A stretch of 21,822 nucleotides of DNA from a virus. Positions 7,737 to 14,538 of the stretch are shown here, one piece after another; positions within the stretch are counted from its first letter, which is position 1; each line of letters opens with the position of its first letter. The position numbers and the translations under genes are program-made. The notes beneath the pieces are model-generated. The model saw nothing but the letters and a program-made list of their open reading frames with translations, did no database searches and was not told where the DNA came from. The stretch spans positions 1 through 21,822 of IMG/VR virus record IMGVR_UViG_3300020406_000032; one strand, 5' to 3'.

Positions 7737-8479
7737 CATTTAATAAAATCGCACAACAAGTCCCATTTGATAAAAGAGGTAAAATCACATCTGAGATATG
7801 GTTTCCTACATTGTTTCATTTTACAGATATTCTAAACTATGAAGAACGAAATAAGAAATGGTTAAAACATATTTTTAAATGGAGAGATGATGATAACAAA
7901 GGAATAGTTCGTTCTAACTCAAGAGGTTGGCATAGTGCAGTAGATATGCATATGCGAGAAGAATATAAAGATATGGGGAAAGAAGCACTTCAAGTAGGAT
8001 TGAGAATACAAGAAATAATGGATTTAAATCCAGATACAGAACCAGTCATTGATAATATGTGGGCAAATGTTTCTCAGTTTGGTGCTCACAATCGTAATCA
8101 TACTCATCCAGGCTCACACTTTAGTTTTGTTTACTATTTACAATCTCCAGAAAAATGTGGACAAATATGGTTTTCTGACCCTAGAGCACAAGCAATCGCA
8201 GTTCAATTACCATACAACCCAAAAAAACCTAGATTAAGAGAAACACTTAATGAAGTATATTGGGCTCCAGTTCCAGGCAGACTGATTATGTTTCCATCTT
8301 GGGCTGTACACGAAGTAGAACCTAATTTATCAGAATTGATGGGTAAAAAAGGGTTAAGAGTAAGTGTTTCTGGTAATTTAAGTTTTCGTTTTAAAAAAGA
8401 TGCTACTTTTAAAGAAGAGAGAGAAGGACACGATGCAAAAGGTTTTCTTACTATGAAGGGTGCAGAGAAAAGAACATAA
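7733..8479 (+). CDS. 2OG-Fe(II) oxygenase family protein (2OG-FeII_Oxy_5 / TIGR02466 type)
   Basis: A 248-residue protein. Residues 109-150 carry the family signature: M-W-A-N-V-S-Q-F-G then H-T-H-P-G-S-H-F-S (123-131), V-Y-Y-L-Q, and I-W-F-S-D-P-R. A second block is P-G-R-L-I-M-F-P-S-W-A-V-H-E-V-E-P-N (181-198), with H193 as probable distal iron ligand, followed by R209 in a strand that fits the 2-oxoglutarate-binding Arg. The catalytic set therefore looks intact, unlike the neighbour upstream. Such genes are frequent in T4-like phages of marine hosts. The substrate is unknown (protein or nucleotide hydroxylation have been suggested for the family). I chose the ATG that overlaps the previous stop as ATGA, which implies translational coupling. 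A TTG 24 bases upstream would add eight residues and is less likely. Confidence 0.8.
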   Translation: MTFNKIAQQVPFDKRGKITSEIWFPTLFHFTDILNYEERNKKWLKHIFKWRDDDNKGIVRSNSRGWHSAVDMHMREEYKDMGKEALQVGLRIQEIMDLNPDTEPVIDNMWANVSQFGAHNRNHTHPGSHFSFVYYLQSPEKCGQIWFSDPRAQAIAVQLPYNPKKPRLRETLNEVYWAPVPGRLIMFPSWAVHEVEPNLSELMGKKGLRVSVSGNLSFRFKKDATFKEEREGHDAKGFLTMKGAEKRT

Positions 8480-8490
8480 TCTCTTTTTAT

Positions 8491-8498
8491 TATAAATA
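8491..8498 (+). promoter_or_regulatory. T4-type late promoter box (TATAAATA) before gp13
   Basis: An exact TATAAATA lies in the 37-base gap between the oxygenase gene and gp13. Transcription would start about 6 bases downstream of the box, near 8504, just ahead of an AAAGGA ribosome site (8505-8510) and the ATG at 8517. This matches the T4 gp55-dependent late promoter, and marine T4-like phages keep this consensus. No other exact plus-strand box occurs until the one before gp18, so it may drive gp13 through gp17. Confidence 0.75.
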
Positions 8499-8516
8499 AT
8501 AATAAAAGGATTAGTT

Positions 8517-9335
8517 ATGGCAGTACCTACTTCAAAGTCAACATTTAAAGAATATTGTTTAAGAGCATTAGGTAAAGGTGTCATTGATATCAATGTATCT
8601 GATGACCAAATAGATGATAGAGTAGATGAAGCTTTACAATATTTCTCAAAATACCATTATGATGGTATTGAAAGAGTATATCTAAAACATCAACTTACTA
8701 CAGCTGAAATTGCAAGAATGAGAAGTAATGAGAGTGCAGTTACAGCAACCGATAAAGTTGATAGTTCAATTACAGCAGACTTTTTACAACAAGAAAATTA
8801 TATACCTATTCCAGATAGTGTATTAGCAGTTGTAAAAGTATATCCAGTAACAGATAAATTAACTCAAAATTTATTTGATGTTCGTTATCAATTAAGATTA
8901 AATGACTTATATGATTTTAGTTCAACTTCAATAATTCACTATGAAATGACAATGAGGCATCTAGATTTTCTAGACCACATTCTTACTGGTGAATATCCAA
9001 TAGATTTTAAAGAACATCAAAATAGATTATACATTCACGCAGACATGGAAAAAGATTTCAATAACGGTGATTTTCTTTTAATAGAATGTTATAGAAAATT
9101 AGACCCAACAGTTTACACAGATGTGTTTGATGATATGTATTTAAAAAGATATGCAACTTCATTAATTAAAAAACAATGGGGTGCTAACCTATCAAAATTT
9201 AATGGTGTTCAAATGTTAGGTGGAGTTACTATGAACGGTGAAACAATCTATCAACAAGCGTTAGATGAAATCACTAAATTAGAAGAAGAAATGAAACTAG
9301 GATTTGAGTTACCAGTAAATTATATGGTAGGGTAA
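8517..9335 (+). CDS. 13: Neck protein gp13
   Basis: A 272-residue protein matching the gp13 head-completion/neck protein of T4-like marine phages. The N-terminus P-T-S-K-S-T-F-K-E-Y-C-L-R-A-L-G followed by V-S-D-D-Q-I-D-D-R-V-D-E-A-L is characteristic. A central block around Y-E-M-T-M-R-H-L-D-F-L and a C-terminal acidic helix L-E-E-E-M-K-L-G-F-E-L complete it. gp13 acts with gp14 on the portal vertex after DNA packaging to seal the head and form the surface to which the tail docks. It is followed by gp14 (3-base gap) and gp15, the canonical order. The start has a good ribosome site (AAAGGA) and a late promoter box just upstream, so expression late in infection is expected. Confidence 0.9.
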   Translation: MAVPTSKSTFKEYCLRALGKGVIDINVSDDQIDDRVDEALQYFSKYHYDGIERVYLKHQLTTAEIARMRSNESAVTATDKVDSSITADFLQQENYIPIPDSVLAVVKVYPVTDKLTQNLFDVRYQLRLNDLYDFSSTSIIHYEMTMRHLDFLDHILTGEYPIDFKEHQNRLYIHADMEKDFNNGDFLLIECYRKLDPTVYTDVFDDMYLKRYATSLIKKQWGANLSKFNGVQMLGGVTMNGETIYQQALDEITKLEEEMKLGFELPVNYMVG

Positions 9336-9338
9336 GTT

Positions 9339-10508
9339 ATGTCAGTCAACAAATTTTTTCACGACAGTAATAAAACTTCTATATCTGCCGAAAGAGACCT
9401 ATATAAAAATCTAGTCAAAGAAGCTATCCAGATTCATGGACACGATGTCTATTATGTAAATAGAACATTTGTTAACGAAGATACTTTATTTGGTGAAGAT
9501 ACATCATCAACTTTTTCAGAATCACAACTTATAGAAATGTATGTAGAAAATGCAGAGGGTGGTCTTGAGGGTGAAAAAGAATTAGTATCAAAGTTTGGAT
9601 TAGATATTAAAGATGAAGTTACCTTTGTCGTAAGTAAAGAAAGATTTCAAGACATAACAAAACAAGTTGTTTTAGAATCTGGTACTACTGAAACTTTTGG
9701 TGCAGTATTATTAGAAGACGGAACAACTACAAGTGAAAGTGCATATCTTGTAAATGAAGATGAATCCACTGATGCAGATAGACCTTTAGAAGGTGATTTA
9801 GTTTTTCATCCTATCATTAATAAAATGTTTGAAATAAGTTTTGTTGACCACGATGAACCTTTCTTTCAATTAGATAACAATCCAGTTTATAAATTAAAAT
9901 GTAGATTATTTGAATATGGTAGTGAGGGTCTTGATACTGGTGTAAGTGCGATTGACCAAATAGAAACTGATAGTAGTTTAGATGCACTTTCTTACCAGTT
10001 TACATTAGAACAAACTGGAACATATACAGAAGAAATTGCATTAGAAGATAATGATTTATTATTATTAGATAGAACAGATGGTGGTGGTTCTGATGCTGGT
10101 GATAATCTAATTTCTGAAACACAGTTTGGTGCAAGTTCTATACTACTTGAAACTGCTGATACTTATTACATTACAGTTAAAGATGAAACTGGTGCATTTG
10201 AAGAAGACGAAGTTATTACTGGTGCAAACGGTGGACAAGCTTATATCAGACTAATAAATAGTAACACATTACATTTTGAATATATAACTGGAACATTTGC
10301 AAAAGATGAAGTTATTACTAGTAGAAACAATGGGTTTACTGCAACAATAACTGAAATAAAAGAAGAAAATCATTATCTAATAAATGAAGAATATAATGTA
10401 GATACTATTGATGAAAAATCTCAGATTGAAGATTTTGAAAACTTAGATAATACAATATTAGACTTTAGTGAATCAAATCCATTTGGTGACGCTGGGAAGG
10501 AATCATAA
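9339..10508 (+). CDS. 14: Neck protein gp14
   Basis: A 389-residue protein. The N-terminus (N-K-F-F-H-D-S-N through residue ~110, with H-G-H-D-V-Y-Y-V-N-R and an acidic stretch) and the block at ~150-195 (L-V-F-H-P-I-I-N-K-M-F-E-I, F-F-Q-L-D-N) are those of gp14 in marine T4-like phages. gp14 completes the neck with gp13 and takes part in head-tail joining. Two extras stand out. Residues ~238-260 hold L-L-L-L-D-R-T-D-G-G-G-S-D-A-G-D, a motif also present twice in the fibre-like protein at 11328. Residues 286-303 and 318-337 are an imperfect tandem beta repeat (G-x-F-x-x-D-E-V-I-T). It is longer than T4 gp14 (about 256 residues from memory). The TAA overlaps the next ATG by one base. Confidence 0.88.
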   Translation: MSVNKFFHDSNKTSISAERDLYKNLVKEAIQIHGHDVYYVNRTFVNEDTLFGEDTSSTFSESQLIEMYVENAEGGLEGEKELVSKFGLDIKDEVTFVVSKERFQDITKQVVLESGTTETFGAVLLEDGTTTSESAYLVNEDESTDADRPLEGDLVFHPIINKMFEISFVDHDEPFFQLDNNPVYKLKCRLFEYGSEGLDTGVSAIDQIETDSSLDALSYQFTLEQTGTYTEEIALEDNDLLLLDRTDGGGSDAGDNLISETQFGASSILLETADTYYITVKDETGAFEEDEVITGANGGQAYIRLINSNTLHFEYITGTFAKDEVITSRNNGFTATITEIKEENHYLINEEYNVDTIDEKSQIEDFENLDNTILDFSESNPFGDAGKES

Positions 10509-11308
10509 TGTTAGGACAACAATTTTATCACGAAACGATTAGAAAAATCATAGTATCATTCGGTACTATTTTTAATAATATACAGATTGTCAGAAAAAAT
10601 AGTTCTGGTAATATTACACAATCTATGAAAGTTCCACTTGCATATGGGCCTAAACAAAAATTTCTTACACGAATTAGAGAAGATGCAAGTATTAGTAAAA
10701 CAACTGCGATTACTTTACCTAGAATTGCATTTGAGATACAAACACTTTCTTACGATACAACTAGAAAATTAAATCGTGTTACAAAGATTAGAAAGACAAG
10801 TGCAAAAGGTTCTGGTAAATTAGAAACACAATATATGCCTGTACCTTATAATGTTGATTTACAATTATTTGTCATGGCAAAAAGTGGTGATGATGCACTA
10901 CAAATCATAGAACAAATATTACCTTTCTTTCAACCAGAATATACAATTACAGTCAATGATAATTTAGATATGAAACAAAAAAGAGATGTTCCTATTGTAT
11001 TAACTGGTATAGATTATGAAGATAATTATGAAGGTGATTTCACAACAAGACGAGCAATCATTTATACATTATCTTTTACTGCTAAATTTTATTTGTATGG
11101 GCCTGTCACATCACAATCTATTATTAAATCAGTTCAAGTTGACCAGTTTACAGATTTACCAGACAAATCACCTAAAAGAGAACAAAGATATAGTGTCACA
11201 CCAGAACCAGTATCTGCTGATTTTGATGACAACTTTGGATTTAATGAAACAACATCTTTCTTTCAAGATGCGAAAGACTTTAATCCAGAAACTGGTAGTG
11301 ATGAATAA
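10508..11308 (+). CDS. 15: Tail sheath stabiliser and completion protein gp15
   Basis: A 266-residue protein. L-G-Q-Q-F-Y-H-E-T-I-R-K at the start, V-P-L-A-Y-G-P-K-Q-K-F-L near residues 38-49 and the L-P-R-I-A-F-E-I block are hallmarks of gp15 in T4-like phages. gp15 forms a hexameric ring capping the top of the tail tube and sheath and joins it to the neck. The size agrees with T4 gp15 (272 residues from memory). The start codon overlaps the gp14 stop by one base (TAATG), so translation is probably coupled. The C-terminal ~35 residues are Asp/Phe/Asn-rich and look disordered. In T4 the next gene is 16; here a fibre-like gene intervenes. Confidence 0.92.
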   Translation: MLGQQFYHETIRKIIVSFGTIFNNIQIVRKNSSGNITQSMKVPLAYGPKQKFLTRIREDASISKTTAITLPRIAFEIQTLSYDTTRKLNRVTKIRKTSAKGSGKLETQYMPVPYNVDLQLFVMAKSGDDALQIIEQILPFFQPEYTITVNDNLDMKQKRDVPIVLTGIDYEDNYEGDFTTRRAIIYTLSFTAKFYLYGPVTSQSIIKSVQVDQFTDLPDKSPKREQRYSVTPEPVSADFDDNFGFNETTSFFQDAKDFNPETGSDE

Positions 11309-11327
11309 ATAAGAGTAGGAGAATAAA

Positions 11328-12257
11328 GTGCCAATAAGAACATTACCAAGTAGAGCTATTGCAGATGCATCAATACAAGCTGTTGATATTGCAAGTAATA
11401 GTATATCAAAAGCAAAAATAGATGCAGATACACGACTAGGTTTACAGAACGATTCAATTATATTAGATGGAACAGATGGTGCTGGTGCAAACAAAGGTGA
11501 TTTTTTAGTATTAGATGGAACAGATAATTCTAGTACAAATGCAGACGATAGAATACTTTTTGACGAAATATTTATAGATAAAATCGGATTGTTTAACATT
11601 AATACTTTAGGTTCTGGTGGTCAAGCAGTCAAAGTAAATACTGGTGGAACTGGACTTGAATTTGGTGCAGCTGGTGGACTAGTTTTACTAGAAGAAAAAA
11701 ATGTTGTATCTGGTTCTGCAGCTACACAACCTTTTCATTTTCAAAATATTTTTTCTTCTACATACAGAACATACAAAGCAATATACTCAGTTAAAGAAAC
11801 AGAAAGTTCTAATAATGCTAGTAACTCTGGTTTAATTGTAAGATTAGGTAATGCTGGTACATTATCAACTGGAACATCATCAACTGTTTCACACTCATTA
11901 CAGTATCTTAGAGGAGACAACACAACTCATTCTGTTGTATATGGTGACAGTGATGACATATTAGTATTTTGTCAAAACTCTGCAAGTAACGAAGATATGT
12001 TAGCTATGGGTTCATGTGAATTTCATAATTTTCAAACTGCTGATTTACCTGCTTTCTGTCTCTCTAATACAGTAATGCACGGAACTAGTAATACAAATTA
12101 TTTAGACACTGGTTTTAATATATTACAAAACAATAATAATTTTACTGATGTGTCTTTTGAATACAAAGTCACTGGTGGAGGTGGTGGTGGTAATATGGAT
12201 TATACAACAACTGGGTACAATGTATTTGGTAATGTAAAAATATACGGAATAATCTAA
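11328..12257 (+). CDS. Fibre-like structural protein inserted between gp15 and gp16
   Basis: A 309-residue protein starting at GTG with a well-placed AGGAGA ribosome site (11317-11322). Residues ~9-40 (S-R-A-I-A-D-A-S-I-Q-A-V-D-I, S-K-A-K-I-D-A-D) resemble the N-terminal helical/turn repeats of fibre and appendage proteins, including the glycine-rich fibres here. Residues ~43-80 hold two L-D-G-T-D repeats, as in gp14. Residues ~90-115 have S-G-G-Q-A-V-K-V-N-T-G-G-T-G-L-E-F, a common fibre beta-turn stretch. The C-terminal ~190 residues form a different beta-rich domain with a lone G6 run near residue 285. It does not carry the C-terminal domain of the four glycine-rich paralogues. Probably a tail fibre or virion decoration protein. 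Its last base is the first base of gp16. Confidence 0.65.
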   Translation: MPIRTLPSRAIADASIQAVDIASNSISKAKIDADTRLGLQNDSIILDGTDGAGANKGDFLVLDGTDNSSTNADDRILFDEIFIDKIGLFNINTLGSGGQAVKVNTGGTGLEFGAAGGLVLLEEKNVVSGSAATQPFHFQNIFSSTYRTYKAIYSVKETESSNNASNSGLIVRLGNAGTLSTGTSSTVSHSLQYLRGDNTTHSVVYGDSDDILVFCQNSASNEDMLAMGSCEFHNFQTADLPAFCLSNTVMHGTSNTNYLDTGFNILQNNNNFTDVSFEYKVTGGGGGGNMDYTTTGYNVFGNVKIYGII

Positions 12258-12652
12258 TGTCTAAAGTTAATAATATTTTAGATGAAACATTGATAGGTGA
12301 ACAAATTATGAAGGTTGAAGATAAACCAAAAACTGTTGTCAAAACAAATAATGAAGGTAATGATTTTGAATATCAAAGACAAAATTTTTATTCATTAGTT
12401 GAAAAAGGACAAGATGCAATAGAGGGCATATTAGACCTTGCAAGGGAAAGTGAACATCCAAGAACATATGAAGTTGCTGGACAACTCATAAAAAATGTTG
12501 CAGAGGTCACAGAGAAACTTGGTGATTTACATTTGAAGATGCAAAAGTTGAAAGAATTACCAGACAAAGGGCCAAAGAATGTAACTAACGCATTGTTTGT
12601 TGGTTCTACAACGGAATTACAAAAAATGTTAAAAAATAGTGGGAGTAAGTAA
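12257..12652 (+). CDS. 16: Terminase small subunit gp16
   Basis: A 131-residue, mostly helical protein that fits T4-like gp16. After a variable ~35 residues comes the core D-F-E-Y-Q-R-Q-N-F-Y-S-L-V-E-K-G-Q-D-A-I, then H-P-R-T-Y-E-V-A-G-Q-L-I-K-N-V-A, then a Lys-rich helix and the tail N-A-L-F-V-G-S-T-T-E-L-Q-K-M. These are the central coiled-coil oligomerisation helices and the conserved C-terminus. gp16 forms rings that regulate gp17 ATPase and nuclease and recognise the phage DNA for packaging. In most T4-like phages gp17 follows directly; here two fibre genes of 3.7 kb lie between them. The ATG overlaps the preceding stop by one base, and its own TAA overlaps the next ATG by one base. Confidence 0.9.
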   Translation: MSKVNNILDETLIGEQIMKVEDKPKTVVKTNNEGNDFEYQRQNFYSLVEKGQDAIEGILDLARESEHPRTYEVAGQLIKNVAEVTEKLGDLHLKMQKLKELPDKGPKNVTNALFVGSTTELQKMLKNSGSK

Positions 12653-14538
12653 TGGGTGAAACTAAAGTCAATAACAACATGATACAAGATGGTGCGATTG
12701 ATACAAATAAACTCGCACCTAATTCTATATCTTCTGCAAACATTACTGACGGAAGTATTGTAAACGCAGATATATCTCCTAGTGCAGCTATCACATTATC
12801 AAAAATCAGTACGCCTGGAAGTGCAACAGACTTTTTAAAAGGCGATGGTTCTTTTGGTACAGTAGATACAAGTGCAATCGCAACAAACACATTTAATATC
12901 GGAGTATTAGGTTTTAAGATGGCAGTAAACGATGGTTTGACTATCTATAATTTAATAGACGGTGTAGTTGATGAGTTTCACGATGAGTCTGGTGTAGATA
13001 CTGCTGAAAACTCTGCAACTACAAACTATGATTCGTCTGGTGATTTCTATCAAAATTTAGATTCAACGCCTGGTGTTACAATGCATCTAGGTGTAGAAGC
13101 AGTTACTTTTGAAAATCCAGAACACGCACCTTTGATAACATACACATCACAAGAAGCTGCCAATGGTGCATTTGGAGCTCAAGGTAGTATTACATTTCCA
13201 TCTTTAACAACTTCAATAGAAGCAACTATGGTTGGTGCTGGTGGTGCGAATAGTGGTAATGGAGATGGAGGGCCAGGTGGTAGTGTTCAAGCAACTATAA
13301 CGAATCCATCTATCGCTGGTGCAACTTGGGATTATGTTGTTGGTGAAGGTGGTAATGGTACATCTTATGCAACACCGTCACCAGAAGTCGGTGCAAGTGG
13401 TGGATATGGTGGTGGCGGTTCTGGTTCTACTGGAGGTGGTGGTGGTTTCACTGGTATTTTTGATGGTGAAGTTACAATCATAGAAGGTGGTACATATAAT
13501 GAGAATGGTGCATGGCAAACTCCAGGCTCACCTAATAATTATCCAGATGAAGGGCCAGGTTTTGCAGATACAGTTTCCCCAACTAATGCTAGTGAAGCAG
13601 TTTTAATTGTAGGTTCTGGTGGTGCTGGTGAGAACTCAAATGGTGCCCCACAAGCACAAGGTGGTGGTGGTGGATTTTTAGCAGGAACAAATGGTTCTGG
13701 TAGTTTTAGTGTACCTACTGCTGGTTCTGGTGGCACTAATGCATCTGGTGGTGGTGCAGACCAAGAAGCAAACGGACATTTGGCTGCATATCCTTTTGGT
13801 GAAGGTACTGGTTTTGGCCCATCAGAATGGACTCAAGAATCTCCACATCCAAACGCAATACATTTTCAAGGTGGTGGAACAGCATATCCACCTTATCACT
13901 ATGGTGGTGCTGGTTCTGGATATCACGGAGGTGGTGGTACATCTGACCCAGGCGGTACTACTGGTGGTGCTGGTGGAGGTGCTGGATATTCAAATCCAAC
14001 ATATGTTCCAACACCATCTCTAGAATACGAAACAGCAGTAGGAGCTGGAGCCGCTCCAGCACCAGAAAGTACATTTGATGAAGCACCATATTACACTGCA
14101 TTACCCTCACCAAGACAAGCACTTTTTGCAGCTGGAGCTCAAGGTGAAGGTGCAGAAAATGGTGCGAGTAATCAAGGTGGTGATGGTGGTATTCTTTTAA
14201 CATTTGATGCTGGTGCTCAAGCAACTAGTATGACTTTAGTATCAGATACATTCACTGCAAATTCAACTCCAACAACTTCAAGAATAGTAGTATTTGCAGA
14301 ACTACCAGATGGATTAAGTGATTTTACAGTTTCTGTAACAAGGGATAACTCAACATTTGATACTGTAACATTAACAGATACTGGTTATGTTGCTGGTTCT
14401 AGTGGCACTAAAATATTTACTGGAACAAGAACATTAACTGGAACAGCAAGTCCTCAAGTCCAAATGAGATGGAAAGTAGTAGGGTCATCTTTATCTGGCA
14501 CTAATAAAATTCATGGTGTTGCGTTACAATGGGCATAA
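12652..14538 (+). CDS. Glycine-rich tail fibre / adhesin (paralogue C)
   Basis: A 628-residue protein, the longest of the four paralogues. Residues 1-80 carry an N-terminal repeat region (D-G-A-I-D-T-N-K-L-A-P, I-T-D-G-S-I-V-N-A-D-I-S-P-S) and F-L-K-G-D-G-S-F-G-T. The shared module is at residues 81-133 (bases 12892-13050). The core is glycine-rich but of another subtype: it opens I-T-F-P-S-L-T-T-S-I-E-A-T-M-V-G-A-G-G and lacks the V-L-V-V-G-G-G-G and N-I-A-D-G-S-T boxes of A, B and D. The shared C-terminal domain spans bases 14224-14538 and ends I-H-G-V-A-L-Q-W-A. This looks like a swapped core between conserved ends. The last ten bases (ATGGGCATAA) also contain the start of the next fibre gene. 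Confidence 0.75.
   Translation: MGETKVNNNMIQDGAIDTNKLAPNSISSANITDGSIVNADISPSAAITLSKISTPGSATDFLKGDGSFGTVDTSAIATNTFNIGVLGFKMAVNDGLTIYNLIDGVVDEFHDESGVDTAENSATTNYDSSGDFYQNLDSTPGVTMHLGVEAVTFENPEHAPLITYTSQEAANGAFGAQGSITFPSLTTSIEATMVGAGGANSGNGDGGPGGSVQATITNPSIAGATWDYVVGEGGNGTSYATPSPEVGASGGYGGGGSGSTGGGGGFTGIFDGEVTIIEGGTYNENGAWQTPGSPNNYPDEGPGFADTVSPTNASEAVLIVGSGGAGENSNGAPQAQGGGGGFLAGTNGSGSFSVPTAGSGGTNASGGGADQEANGHLAAYPFGEGTGFGPSEWTQESPHPNAIHFQGGGTAYPPYHYGGAGSGYHGGGGTSDPGGTTGGAGGGAGYSNPTYVPTPSLEYETAVGAGAAPAPESTFDEAPYYTALPSPRQALFAAGAQGEGAENGASNQGGDGGILLTFDAGAQATSMTLVSDTFTANSTPTTSRIVVFAELPDGLSDFTVSVTRDNSTFDTVTLTDTGYVAGSSGTKIFTGTRTLTGTASPQVQMRWKVVGSSLSGTNKIHGVALQWA

Noticed and set aside
8480-8516. Hairpin-like CTTTTTATTAT / ATAATAATAAAAG as a terminator
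   Set aside because: A/T-only stem, no T-run after it, and it coincides with the late promoter box and ribosome site.
11304-11311. AATAAATA before the GTG start at 11328
   Set aside because: One mismatch at a key T, and the predicted transcript would start at the ribosome site. Read-through from gp15 explains expression.
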